Positions 1-11,407 of a stretch of DNA of 64,000 nucleotides are shown piece after piece; position 1 is the stretch's first letter, and each line of letters begins with the position of its first letter. The notes under the pieces are model-generated. The model was not told where the DNA came from and did no database searches. It saw nothing but the letters and a program-made list of their open reading frames with translations. Made by a program: the position numbers and the translations under genes. Source of the DNA: Symsagittifera roscoffensis. Its lineage: Eukaryota; Xenacoelomorpha; Acoela; Convolutidae. The stretch is from the NCBI RefSeq assembly GCF_963678635.1, contig NC_087062.1, positions 56,683,970-56,747,969 of the forward strand. The letters are read 5' to 3'.

Positions 1-85
1 AAAATTGTTGGCGAAAAGTATAGACACAAAGTTAGTGCAATGAAATGCTTAACTATCTTGCATTAAGAGCACTGTCAAAGCCTTC

Positions 86-248
86 CGGCATTGATGTTTC
101 GTTTCAACGTTTTAGCAGCCGTTTTTTCGCATCGACATTTCGTTTCAACGTTTTAACAGCCGTTTTTTCGCATCGACATTTCGTTTCCACGTTTTAACAG
201 CCGTTTTCCCGCATCGACATTTCGTTTCAACTTTTTAACAGCCGATTT
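86..248. repeat. 41-bp minisatellite, about four copies
   Basis: Four consecutive copies of a 41-base unit starting GCATCGACATTTCG and running through a CAACGTTTTAACAGCC core. The first copy is the most diverged and the last runs out at the word GATTTTGAG. It sits upstream of the first visible receptor exon, so it is probably intronic. Confidence 0.85.
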
Positions 249-460
249 TGAGTTTCATTTTGTCGCTCAAATTTATTAAAAACTCCATGAGAAGCAGAAT
301 AAAATATTTTTAGGAAAATGAGTTTATTTCATTTGTATACGCACGTCCTGTTAAGTTAGGGGCTGAGAGGATGAGGGGAGGGGGGTGGGGGTGTCGGGAG
401 GGGCGAGGTGAAGAGTACACTGTCCACACTGTTAGAATCAATGGTTGCGACTAATGACAG

Positions 461-3400
461 GTATCATATCTAGTGTGGTATTTGTATTCATCCCTTGCTT
501 CTGGTCAGTCTACTACTACATTCGCATCGCCAGAGTTCTACTCAAGCAAAAGAAACGAATTCAGAGAAACTTGAACTTGGTCACTGCGTTCGGATTCATT
601 TCAGCTATCTGGATTGCTACTTATATTATGAAAACTGGCCATGACATTTTTGAAGTTGGTGAAATGTTTTTTTTTTCTAGATAGTTATTTCTATAAGTTC
701 CACTAAGATTATACTTAATTAATGCTCTTTATCAGCTAACTGTTGATCGAGATGTTTTCATCATTAAAAAGCAAAAACCAGAACTTTCGGACATCTTTAT
801 TTTTCTCTAGTACTTTTGGCAAGGAATTTCCTCAAAGAAAACTCCAAGAAAGATACTAGATTAGCGAACTGTACCATTTTTTTTCATTGATACAAGTTCC
901 ATCTAGTTGGCAAACTATTTGAAAATGCGCACTCCAGGAAAACACCTTTTCGAATCTTCATTTAGCCGTTTTTTCGTGTTTTGTTGTCCAAGTTTGAAAA
1001 AAACTGTGTTGTTTATTTAATTACTCTAATCACATCATGCAAAAAATCACATCATGATTTTTAAAGTGGTCGAAACCTTATGCAATACTTGAGCAGTAAC
1101 CATCTTCTCTTGTTTCGCCTAGCTTCCGATGTTTTTGGGTAAAATGAGTGAACAAAAATAAGCACGCTGAAAGATGCTGGTTTTAATAATTTTAGAAAAA
1201 TATGCGAATCAAAACATTTTCATACGTTTAGAAACGGTAAGACTCGACGGTTTTTCAACGTGGAGGTAATTTCGACATCTAAAATAGGAATAAAAGGATA
1301 TCAAAAACTTAGTTCAAAGAGAAGTTTAAAACAAGGATAGCTTGTTGCTGTGCAAGAAGCACAGAATGTTCAAATCACATTTGTAAAAAAAACTTCGAAC
1401 AAAAACTTTTTTAAATCTTCAAATTAGTGTCGTTTCTTCTGCGTTTAGTGATTATAAAACTGATGCTTTAATTTGATATATCACTCGACCCATTCCAATA
1501 AATATTTGTGGTACCTGGTTTTGCGTGGAAAAAAAAGAAAAAAATAAAACACACCTGAATACAAAGTTCTTCCATAGTTTTCAAGTGATTGGAACAATAA
1601 AAAAACTAAAAGACACCCGAATAAAGAGTTTCTCCGCATTTTTCAAATGGTCGGAACAATAAGTTAAAAGTATATTGTTCATCATCGTTCGCAATCGAGA
1701 GTGATTTTTCTGCTTTCTTTGTCGGGAAAACTGATAAAATCAGAACAGTTTTTTGAAACTGAGACATCTTTTTTTTCTAAAATTGTTTGTTTAGTCTAAC
1801 AAAAAGTCTTTAGTTTGACAGAACTTTTGATCACCTAACTTCAAGAAAACAAAAATTTCAGTTAAAAACCCTACATTTCTTTCTATCAGTGGACGGTCGG
1901 AAAAAAATTAAACTTTGTCTTCAAGATTGTAAAATCTAGGATTTGAGCAAAGGGTCCCCCTTATGTTGTTATTTTATGACCAACCCTTCTTATAATCATC
2001 CACTTTTTGCCAACCAACCCTATTGGTTTTCTAAGAGCGCCTTAGGCGCCAATGTATACTAATTTTGAAGGGTAGCGCGCAAGAAAAAAAAACGAAATTT
2101 GTGGGTCAAAATTTTTCAAAAGTGCTCAAAAATGTCATTTTTGACCAGTTTTTTTTTGCGAAGAATTGCCTGCAGCGGATAATTTTTTTGCCAAAATAGG
2201 GTGTTTTTAGTGTTCTAGTAGCGCTCGGAAACTCACACAGGCTAAGAATTTGTTCTCAATTAAATTTTGGTATAATAGTTGATCTAATTAATGCGTTAAT
2301 ATGTGCTAAAAGCATCTTCTTGAATTTTAAAAAGCGTGTGAAAAGAGGCGGTTTTGGTGAAAAAAAATCAGAAAAATTATCATGATTTTAAAAATTTAAT
2401 CAATTGAGGAAAATCAATCAACTTGTTTGCCTTGATTGCCTAAAAAGCGTTGTTTTGATTACCATCAGCCTCCTTGTTCCGATTTTTGAGGAAAGTATCA
2501 GAATATTTTAGCTTGGGATTGTTTTTATTTAGTTAATTTTCGACTTTTCTTTAAATTTTTCATATTGAAAGTTTCATATTGAATTGAAGCCAGTCAATTG
2601 GTTTTATTAATAGAAAAAAATAGACTAAGAACGCCACAATTTAGTTTATATAGCGTGTGGGGGATAAAAGGAAGAAAAAATTCTTCTTGTTCTGTTTTTT
2701 TAACAATTTTATCAATTTATCATTTTAAGTGCAGTCTTAATGAACAAGGCTTTGCCCGGATAAAAAAAGCTGTCGTAGACTCAAAGGTAAAAAAAATCAT
2801 CTGTGATCATTTTTGGTAAAGTTGAAAATTGCCATAGTTAACTTTAAATACTGCAATGTGGCTTTGGGACAATCAACCCACAATATTTTGCGTTCTTAGA
2901 ACACACTTAAGCGGCGGATTGAAAAATTCTATGTTGAATTGATACAAGTCATTTGGTCATGTTTGCAGGATACCAGTCGCTAATTAAATCGCTTTGTACT
3001 TTACCGTGCTTTGAAAAAAAAAATGAAAAAAAAAAAGCAGATTATCAATTTTTCAACCAAAAAACATTCCAATTGCTTTTAAGATGCAGTCGGATCATTC
3101 AGGGCTTCTCGGATCATTCAAAACTCAGAGCGTCGACAACGAACATTGATCGATTTACTCTTAACTTGGTTTCACATGACTCCGTTTCCAAAAGTCTAGT
3201 AATTTTTTTAGAACCCAACCATTATTTTTACTTCTTACTACACATATTAATCCCTTTCAAATTCCGCTAACTGTAGAGTTATTTCCCCTCTAGGTGTACT
3301 ACGAATTGTGTGTTCCGGTGCATCTGAGGTACCGCTATCCGATGGAAAACAACTGGTTCGCGAAAGAAATGATTAGCATGGCGCCTCTCTTCATTTCAGT

Positions 3401-3488
3401 GTTCAACCCTTTCATTATCCTCATAGTTATGAAGAGCTATCGGAAACCCTTGTCATATTGGGCCAGGAAAATTTTCAAAAAAAACTAG
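461..3488 (+). CDS. Rhodopsin-class G-protein-coupled receptor, last two exons (TM5 to C-terminus)
   Basis: The gene is partial because TM1 to TM4 lie upstream of the window. Exon 461-654 follows the acceptor TGACAG and enters in phase 1. Exon 3294-3488 follows CCCCTCTAG in phase 0 and ends at TAG. The donor after 654 is GTTGGT and the 194-base exon keeps the frame. The first exon encodes TM5 (SSVVFVFIPCFWSVYYYIRI), a short basic third loop (LLKQKKRIQR) and TM6 (VTAFGFISAIWIATYIM). The second encodes the extracellular loop and TM7, with SVFNPFIILIV in place of the usual NPxxY, then a basic tail ending KIFKKN. The layout fits family A peptide or chemosensory-like receptors. TM6 lacks the common CWxP motif and TM7 lacks the tyrosine, so the subfamily and ligand cannot be assigned. 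The 2.64-kb intron carries repeat debris. Confidence 0.75.
2590..3125 (+). mobile_element. Decayed copy of the hairpin-ended (Helentron-like) repeat family inside the receptor intron
   Basis: The segment contains the family words AGCGTGTGGGGGAT, TGGGACAATCAACCC and GCGTTCTTAGAACAC, and ends near GCAGTCGGATCATTCAGGGCTT. These correspond in order to the family seen cleanly at 14915-15436. Ends and hairpins are damaged. Confidence 0.5.
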
Positions 3489-5110
3489 ACCAGCTAACAA
3501 TTGAACTTTTCCTTTGAGGGCCGGGGTTCACGGCTCAAGCAGCGGCCGAAAATTTGCAGTCGTGTCTAGTTTTGCAGTCGTGTCTAGCACAAGAACCAGA
3601 CAATTATGATTTAAATGTAGTACGGTATCCACAGATGACGTGCAAAGTTGCATCGTAAATTCACGCAAACTTCACCAAATCAGACGATTTTTTTACAGAT
3701 ATTTTTCGGTCTCGACAAAAAAAAACTTTTAGCCAGTTTTTAAACTCACGCATAATATGGACACCTAATTGGTGTAAGTAAATTTTCGCTGCAATCTTAT
3801 TCTAAGTGATTCTTATCTTTTTGATCTATATCAAGAATTTTCACCAGAAAAAGATTTTTTTTTACCGCGACATTTTATGATCAAGCAAAATCGCAACTCA
3901 TTACGAGGCTCTTCTGGGTCTCGCAAAGAGCTTTTCTTCTCCCCTGGATTTATTAAAATTTTTCGACTCACGAAGGTCTCGACATACCCGTAATTTAAGC
4001 CTCAATTGCTGCTTCGTAAGTTGCGTACCCCGGCCCGGGCTCCTTCCATTAATACTCTGTAAATACCAAATTTATTGAAATATCTAAGAATATGTTATGA
4101 GTGCAAATATCTTCTGGACTGTTAGGCAGCCCATCCCATGACTCCTAATTTGGAAGACAGTTTGAACAATTTCAAATACTCTTCCTACAAATGTTTATCA
4201 TAGACTGACTGAGAAGATCTATGATGATGTGTTTAAAACTTCACACAATGCGCGTAATTTTGACTGATGGAAAAACACGAAAGTATGGCTTCTAGTGCTC
4301 AAAGCTGTGTTGTCCGTTAAATTAAACTATTCTAAAACACGTTCGTGAGATTTTTTTTTTTGTGAAATATGAGGATATTTATGTATTGTCTCAGTTAACT
4401 TTTTAAAAACGTCTGTTTCTGTCTTACCAGTCGCATATTTACTACAAGAAGTCCGTCGCTGATACTATTTATTAATGTCAAAACTATAGTGATAATCTGT
4501 TGTTGCTAAGATTATATAGAATAGAAACAAGGTCCTTCCCGGAGCAAAGCTCTATTTTATACGTATCCACCGTCCAACAAGTTTTCCTGAATAAAGCCTT
4601 TTGATTTACTGTTATCTTTTTTTTCTGTCATCAGAAATTTCACCCAAAAAAAATATTTTTATCGCAGCTTGATCTTTCAGTGGGAGAGCAGGCTCAGAGA
4701 AGAAAAAGGACAAGGCTACAGAGGAAACGAAACCCGCAGAACGTCAAAATGTATTTTTAGACTGTTTTTCAAAATTTTACTGCCTCGCAAAAAGTTTAGG
4801 CCAAATACGGGTCTTTTTAGCGCTTTGGGAGTGCACGGAAATTAAATTTGGCCGACATAAGGAAAAATATCGCCAACAAAACTTTTGATTATTTTGATAA
4901 TCCACCCCCCCCTGGAGAAAATTCCAGATCTGCTCTGGGAAAATGACTGAATGAAAATGTTTGGTCTGAGTTTTATGCAGATAATACAATCGACTGAGAA
5001 GATCTTTGGCTTACAAATTAACCGGAAAAACATTGATCGATAAACAATTTGACTGAGATTGGCTGAGGAGGACTGGGTTTGGCTGACGACTAATTTTTAT
5101 TATGTGGAAA
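3489..5110. other. No gene recognised; receptor 3' flank and unclassified AT-rich DNA
   Basis: After the receptor stop there is a short GC-rich patch (about 3520-3600) that repeats the word GCAGTCGTGTCTAG twice; it may be 3' untranslated sequence. A second GC-richer patch (about 3900-4040) has no open frame of note. I see no splice-bounded exon or repeat terminus here. Confidence 0.5.
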
Positions 5111-5146
5111 CTTAACAGCTTGATCTAAGTAAAGTCTCAGCTCCTA

Positions 5147-5213
5147 TGTAGCAGAGCGAAATGTATTGGCTAGCATGGTTTGGACGCCGTAGACCCAAGT
5201 TCGACTCCAGTAA
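5147..5213 (+). repeat. tRNA-like SINE head
   Basis: A pol III B-box match AAGTTCGACTCCAG lies about 45 bases downstream of a weak A-box-like TAGCAGAGCG. There is no clean cloverleaf, so it reads as a tRNA-derived SINE head rather than a functional tRNA. Confidence 0.4.
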
Positions 5214-5229
5214 AAGCCACAAAACTTTC

Positions 5230-5398
5230 AACCATGCCGCGACTAATTTTTCGACCATCGCGACCGAGATACATATTTCCAGATTTTGCCCGCGATTTAA
5301 AACCCTGTCCTCGCTATGGAAATTCGACCGAGGACATACTATAGATTTTCGACCGAGGTGCGCAAAAAATAAGTCGCAGACCTCTACCCGGGATCCTA
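5230..5398. repeat. CGACCGAGG-rich interspersed repeat
   Basis: GC-rich repeat with words such as TTTTCGACCATCGCGACCGA, TCGACCGAGGACATAC and TCGACCGAGGTGCGC. Related words occur at 27230-27420 and 27840-27985 inside the first intron of the minus-strand gene, so it is an interspersed family and not coding. Confidence 0.5.
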
Positions 5399-5399
5399 A

Positions 5400-5669
5400 G
5401 GAGGACTGAGGATAAATCCTTCTCGTTGCCATCCGACACAGTTTTCCTGGGAGAGGTGGAGGACGCCTTGTAACTGCTGTTATTCCTTTGCCCAGTGGTA
5501 AATTCAGAATTCAAAGTTGTCGTGTGACCAAACAAAATATTGAGCAGCACACTGTTTACTCCATTGTCCCCAGGTAAAGTAACTAGAGCATCACTTGATT
5601 TCGGAGACAAGTTTCCTGGCGGGATGCCGCCATTTTTGCTTGCTCTCAGATTAACCCATCCGGTTCCTG
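5400..5669 (-). CDS. Coding-like fragment, possible exon of an unidentified gene
   Basis: Read on the minus strand, a plausible acceptor (AAGTTTCAG) ends next to 5670. From 5669 an open frame runs about 90 codons before entering repeat sequence. Composition is unlike the AT-rich neighbours: Gly/Ser/Asn-rich peptide with pieces such as GTGWVNLRASKNGGIPPGN and SYKASSTSPRKTVSDGNEK. A possible donor (GGA followed by GTAAAC) would end a 110-base exon at 5560. I recognise no family and see no partner exon, so it may be a real exon, a fragment trapped by a transposon, or chance. Confidence 0.3.
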
Positions 5670-5753
5670 CTGAAACTTGATTGGCTGAAGGTTGATCGGC
5701 TGAAGCTTACCATTAGTAGGATGTTGTTTTTTTAAAGAGAAAGCGATGGCAAT

Positions 5754-6197
5754 CAGCCATTGATTCTGGACGCCATACTATTCTATTGCTTGTTGCTCTG
5801 GATCGGCTTCCTCCTCCTGGTTTTCTTCTTCTCTGACTTCCAATGGCTATCCACTCAAATTAACATCCGTTCGAGCTTGCGTCCGCTTCAATACTTCCAG
5901 CTATTCAGTACATTGTTTCTAGCATCTCATTTGACATTGCTGTCAGCACTTTCCGTATTTATCACTGAACGAGGTAAGCCATTTTAAGCGGTGATTTGCA
6001 GGGCAAGTGTCAGCGATAAAGCTGCCCGCGAAAAGCCCTTTCCTTTTCGGTATAAAATTGTGCGTACTATTCGGACCCACCTAGTTTCCGTTGTTTCAGC
6101 CGCTCTTTTCCGAATATTTAATTATTTTAACAAAAATTTATTAGATACTACAAACGATATACAAGCGGCAGCTCAAAAAACAGTGCTGAAAAAATGA
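5754..6197 (+). pseudogene. Choline-transporter-like (CTL/SLC44 family) relic
   Basis: Two stretches in the same frame are separated by one TAA at 5985-5987. The first encodes two hydrophobic segments (ILFYCLLLWIGFLLLVFFF and LFSTLFLASHLTLLSALSVF). The second encodes AAREKPFPF, then RTIRTHLVSVVSAALFRIFN. This order matches the conserved CTL core, where a membrane segment is followed by a tryptophan/arginine-lysine-proline turn, an arginine-rich loop with R-x-x-R-x-H, and another helix. GTAAGC at 5974 and an AG at 6001 would give a 28-base intron that breaks the frame, so I favour a nonsense-bearing fragment over a spliced gene. Flanking transporter exons are absent. The family call rests on motif memory and is moderate. 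Confidence 0.4.
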
Positions 6198-6829
6198 CCA
6201 CTTCACGCAAAGTAAAATAACAAAACCATTACTGCAAATTGCAAACGCGGCTGACAAAAAAAAACAGTATTTTTTGTTAATTTTATCAAATCAAAACTTC
6301 ATGTTCTATTGGGATTTGTGAGTCTCGAAACTATTCATCTGACATTGTTTTCTTTGAAGGCACTAAGCCCGATTTGGTAAGCTATTTTTTTCACTTTTAA
6401 GTCTGTTGAATATCGCTTTGTTCTTATTTGGTTTTATAATTTCAATTTGGTTACTTGAATTTTGAACAATTTTTTCTTCCTCTCTGGGCTAACGCAACTT
6501 CTGCAATACTTAGATTATTATTATTATTAGCTTAATTAAAATAATCAGATGGTCAAAGTATCATAATAACCGAGGTAACAGTTCTTAAATATCCTGACGA
6601 TGCACTTCGTTGCAAAAACGTATGAAACCCTCATGTTAAACTGCAATAAGTCTACTAGACAACTAAATCGTTATTGTTTTTTCTTCAGAAAAGTCTGTGT
6701 CTTTTAAGAAAGCGTATGATTTTGAGTAACCGCCATAATTTGAATACATGAAATTGAGATGAAACGTTTAATCTGATTGATTCGACCTTTTAAAGCGGAG
6801 ATGAATATTGTTTTCGTGTTTGTTAGTTT

Positions 6830-7107
6830 TTGTTCCGACTTTCGATACGTTAATCCATCATAGAAATCGTTCCAAATTGGTTTAACGAAGCTTAATAGCC
6901 ATAATTGATTGGCTACAAGGAGCAAAATCTATCTTTTTGTACTTCGTATGGCGTGTGGGGGGATTATTTTCATAAGAAATTTCAAATTTTAGAAAAAAAG
7001 TTTTCATTTTGTATTATTTCATTTAATTTTTTAATGTTATTACTGCTCCATAAACCTTAACAGGCAGTCGGAACATTCAGGGCTTCGCCCTGATACGAGC
7101 AGTCTTG
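6830..7107 (+). mobile_element. Hairpin-ended (Helentron-like) element, internally deleted copy
   Basis: Begins TTGTTCCGACTTTCGATA and ends with GCAGTCGGAACATTC, the hairpin TCAGGGCTTCGCCCTGA and GAGCAGTCTTG. The 5' hairpin half and about 240 internal bases found in the full copy at 14915-15436 are missing; the left end jumps straight to the TTAATCC word. Inverted GTTCCGACT/AGTCGGAAC words lie near each end. Confidence 0.65.
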
Positions 7108-7640
7108 TTGAACTTTTATATGCTAATTAAAGTACCGCAAATAGTTATAGGAATAGATCGAGTTGTTTATCATATGAGACCCATTCGAGACCTCTGTATA
7201 TAGTTTTTAAAAATTTGGGTTGATTACCCACAAGCGAACAAAGTTAAAAGAAAAATTACGATTTTACTTTCATACAGGCCTAATTGTGAAGGACCACTTT
7301 TGACAACATTTCATTTGAGTTATAGCCAAAATTTTTACATCGACCGATTGCAAATGATCTGAACTCCTTCTCTGAAAATCTAAATTTTTGATTTGAAGTT
7401 TTTTTGACGGTGTGAATATATTAGAAACCACAGATTTGAGGAAAGTTGTTACAATGAACGATTTCAAGAGTATTCATGAGTTGGGTAATTTTCTTCTCTT
7501 TCAAAAAGTTTCACACCGCGATAAGCAAAGGTAATGCAATCTGGTATTAGACTTTTTCCCGTAAATAATTTTGCTTACAGGACTTTTCTCCTGGATTCTG
7601 AACTCTTTCATATGCTTACTTCATTATAATTTCAACCAAA

Positions 7641-7900
7641 AAGCTGGCGTAGAGGTAACACAGCTGCTTCAGGTGGAAAAGGTTTGTGCTTCGAATCCGG
7701 CCGGGACCTGATTGTTTTCCAACCTTGAGTTTTGTGCTTTTTCGCACTATTTCCCGTCTGTTATTTTTTCCAGTAGTTCCAGTAGTTCAATTGTTTCCCC
7801 TAACTCAACTTTTTAGCTCAAGGTTAAGTTTTCTTCTAAGTTGCTGTAACACACATGCTTGACGACGAAGCCTGAGTTCGATTCCAGTCGGGTCTTACGT
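7641..7900 (+). repeat. Two adjacent tRNA-like SINE heads
   Basis: The first (7641-7710) has TGGCGTAGAGGTAACAC as an A-box-like start and GCTTCGAATCCGG as B box. The second (about 7836-7898) has GAGTTCGATTCCAG. A pyrimidine-rich tail separates them. The same kind of tail (TTTTCC and CCGTCTG words) recurs near 17400. Confidence 0.5.
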
Positions 7901-8689
7901 TTTCGCAAAATCAAAATTTTCGGCTAATCTATTAGGATTTTGTTTGTCTGCTTTTTTTGCCGTCTTAGCTCCCGCAGAACGGACTGTTTTGATGTTCGGC
8001 TTCTTTCTGGCATTTTGAAAACTCCTTGTGAAGTTTCTGATGATTGTGGTAATTTTGTTCCGGATTGTTTGGGCTTTTATAAGTTTTTTTTTTTAATTTT
8101 TCATTTGATTTTAATCTATGTCAATACTTCTTGTATCGCAAGTGACGTCATGCTCAGCTTCGCCTCTGTGCCAAAGTATTTTACCTCGGGTATTCAAAAT
8201 TTTTTTCACTTCCATAGAAAACTTAATATAAACGGTAAAAATTGGCCTTTTCAGACCCGGAAAAAGCTGGTAGGTTCTTCAAATCTAAAATCGAGACTTT
8301 CTGAGAAGATAGTTCAGATCATTTGCAATAAGTTAAAGTAAAAGATTTGAAAATTCTAAATAGAGGACAAGTGTACCTTATTTACGAGTTCCATCGAGCA
8401 CGCCTAAGATTGAGGTCTTTTTTTAGATCCATATCACATCAGGAAAATAAAAATAGTTTTTTTCGTTGTGGCCACTGACCGTATTCACATTTAGCTAGCA
8501 AAAGAACTTTTCTAGCAATTGATTAATTCTAGCGGGGCTAAAAAACAACAACAAAAACAGCAAAATAATTGATGAGAATTAGTCGAGTGTCGATTGATAT
8601 ATCATGTTATAGCGCTTTCAGCCGTGAATCAATCCACTTTTAAAAAAGTTTCTTAAAAAATTCTCAAGAAAACAATGGTTTGAACTTTG

Positions 8690-8816
8690 GGTCTTTCGGA
8701 TGATAGACCCCAGCAAATTATAGCCCCCACGTGTTAAAAGTATAAAATGGGAGGGGTGGGTTTTAACTTTTTTGTTACCAACCTGGAAGGGCTATAATGC
8801 GCAAAGACCCGAAATG
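8690..8816. mobile_element. Short inverted-repeat element (MITE-like)
   Basis: Ends carry GGGTCTTTCGG and, inverted, AAAGACCCGAAA. Inside each end lies ATTATAGCCC or its complement GGGCTATAAT. About 125 bp and no coding capacity. Confidence 0.5.
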
Positions 8817-9089
8817 TTTGCAATTTTTTTTTGGTTTTGAGCTATTTTTTTTAAGGCTGTTATCGATGTTATAATAGCACAGAAACTTTTGTTTACGCAG
8901 TGAAGTTTTTTTATAAAGCTTAATTTAGTGCTTTTTTGGTATAAATAAGTTTGTTGGAAACAAAAAAACTACTCTCTCAAATATTGAAATCAGTGATAAG
9001 TCGAAAAAAAAATTGTTGAAAATCAATCATGCATAAACGATTATGCCCATAGTTTGAATTTGTGATTATTTTACCAAAATTGAATTAAT

Positions 9090-10355
9090 AACCAAATAGA
9101 TGGATGCTATCAGGTTTTTCAACAGGTTGTGAGTTCGGGCTCTAAATATGGGTCACCAAATTCGTTACGTTCACGAGGTCCGACGATGTTTGTGATGTTT
9201 TAAAAAACAATGTGAAATTTCAGAAAACGTAGGCTACAAGTTTCAAATATCAACCCTGTAGATGGGTGCTGTCAGAGTTTTCAAATGTTGCCTCCAAAAA
9301 TGACTGTTCAAATGACTGTTAAACATTTTCAAAGAATTATGAATAACAGATCAGAGGTTTGAAAAATTACAAAATTAGAAATTCATCAAACTTAAAAACT
9401 CAAAATTAGAAACCATCCTGTAGTTGGTTGCTGTCAGGGTACACTCAGCTGTTGCAAATCTTGCCTTCAAATATGACAACTAAAAATTTTTAATTTCCGA
9501 GGTGATATTTCGAAACTGTTCCAAAAAGTTAGCCAAATGAAAAATTTCACTTTGAAATTCCCAGCTTCTTAGTGAGGCTCTGTCAGGATTCTCTCAGTCG
9601 TTGCAAATCTTGCCACCATATTTGAATGCTCAAATTCTTTTTGTTTCCGAGATATGACCTTTTTTATGATTTTTCAGGGCTATATAGGTTGCAAAACCTT
9701 GCCTTTAAATAGGACCGTTCAAATTCTTTTAGCTTCCGAGACTTGACCTTTTAATTATTTTTTACATGTTTTCGAGTAACGTAGATTTCAAAAAATTGAC
9801 AAAATTTGAAATTTCAACGCTGTGATTGGGTGTTGTTATGGTTCTCTCAGGGGTTGCAAGCCTTGCCTTTAAATATGACTGTTCAAATTCATTTATTATT
9901 TTCGAGATTTGACGTTTTTCTGAGATTTTTTCTGAATTTCAAAAAAATCATTTAAAAAGTTTCATAAAGTTGGAAGTTCACAACACTATAGCTGGGTGCT
10001 TAAATGAGGTTTCAGGTGTTGCAAATTTTGTCTCAAAACATGACTGCAGAATTCCTTTTTGTTTCCAAGATATGATATTTTTCAATGTTTTTCGAAACAT
10101 TACAAACTTTGAAATTCCCAAACTTACAGTGTGTTGCTCTCAGGTTACTTTCAATGGTTACATTTCTTGCCTCCAACTTTGACTGAGCAGGCGCTTGTAG
10201 TTTTCGTAATATGACGTATTATGGTTTATCGAAATTTGAACTATAAATGTAAAAAAAATTTGACTTCAAATATGACTGCTGAAATCCTTTTTGTTTCCAA
10301 GATATGATATTTTGTCAATGTTTTTCATAATATAAAATAAAACATTACAAAATTT
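9090..10355 (+). repeat. Degenerate tandem satellite, about eight units of 130-170 bp
   Basis: The phrase GGGTGCTGTCAGGGTTCTC, or close variants, recurs near 9100, 9265, 9425, 9570, 9825, 9985 and 10130. It is followed each time by TTGCAAATCTTGCC, AAATATGACTG and a GAGATATGAC-like word. Units are strongly diverged, so the array is old. The last unit is cut off by the palindrome that follows. Confidence 0.8.
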
Positions 10356-10366
10356 GAAATTAACAA

Positions 10367-10669
10367 CTCGCATCTACAACACGGTCGCTTGGAAGTATAC
10401 TAGTTGCCCAGCTGAAGCTGAGGATACCTGTTTGATACATTTTATGATTATGTTGTAATGAAACAAAAGTAAAGCATAATAAGTGATAATTGGATTGAAG
10501 GAATGCCACTTTTAATGCCATTAAAAGTGGCATTCCTTCAATCCAATTATCACTTATTATGCTTTACTTTTGTTTCATTACAACATAATCATAAAATGTA
10601 TCAAACAGGTATCCTCAGCTTCAGCTGGGCAACTAGTATACTTCCAAGCGACCGTGTTGTAGATGCGAG
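10367..10669. repeat. Perfect 303-bp palindrome (two 151-bp arms, one-base centre)
   Basis: Bases 10367-10517 are the exact reverse complement of 10519-10669, with a single C at 10518 between them. I compared the arms along their length and found no mismatch. The left arm abuts the satellite. The right arm runs into a tRNA-like stretch with a B-box match (AGATTCAAATCTGG, about 10700), suggesting that the right arm is the original sequence and the left an inverted copy. It is either a very recent foldback event or an assembly artefact. Confidence 0.95.
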
Positions 10670-11407
10670 GTCGTGAGAATCTTAAATAGCAGGTCAGAGA
10701 TTCAAATCTGGAACATTGAAATAGTTTTTTTGTCTATTTTGTTTTGTCTGTTGGTTATTTGTTTGATGTTCCTGGAAGATCTTTTTCGGAACTTGGATCT
10801 ACATAGGATAATTAGCCTTTCAAAAGTTTACTAAGAAAAGAACTATTAAATTACCATTAACTGGCGGATTAGCAATCAGTTGCCAAATTATTTTCAATCG
10901 ATTACCCTAGCTGAAAAAAAAATGAATTTTAAGTATTCATCAGTTAATTTTTGAAGGACACTGATGTGCTACTTGCCCAATAGTTAAGTACTCGTGATGA
11001 TCGGTATAGATATGACGTTTCTATTTATGATATAATTTGCCGATTGTTTAGGTCTATTATTGATGGTTATGTAATTTGTCTCTATTTCAGTGTTGTTTCC
11101 ACATCATATACGTTCTTACGCTCTGAAATTATGCAAGCTATGGAATTTCTTTGGGCTTAGTGGAAATCGCTGATTATCAAAGTCACAACTTGTTCATCAG
11201 ATTTTGCAAATCGGACAAACATATTATGAATTAACCTCCAGGTAATTGACCAAAAATATATGTCTGTTTACTTAACAAGGTTAGAACAAAACCTAATTGA
11301 GTATTCATTTACTACTGGATACCTTCGCTTGAATGAGACGATATTTTAAACTGTAATCATTAGTTTTTACCTATCAAATTATTTGCAACTGTTATTTAAA
11401 TCTAAAA

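Noticed and set aside
5974-6001. 28-base intron in the choline-transporter-like relic
   Set aside because: Removing it shifts the frame to an early stop, while the unspliced sequence stays in frame apart from one stop.
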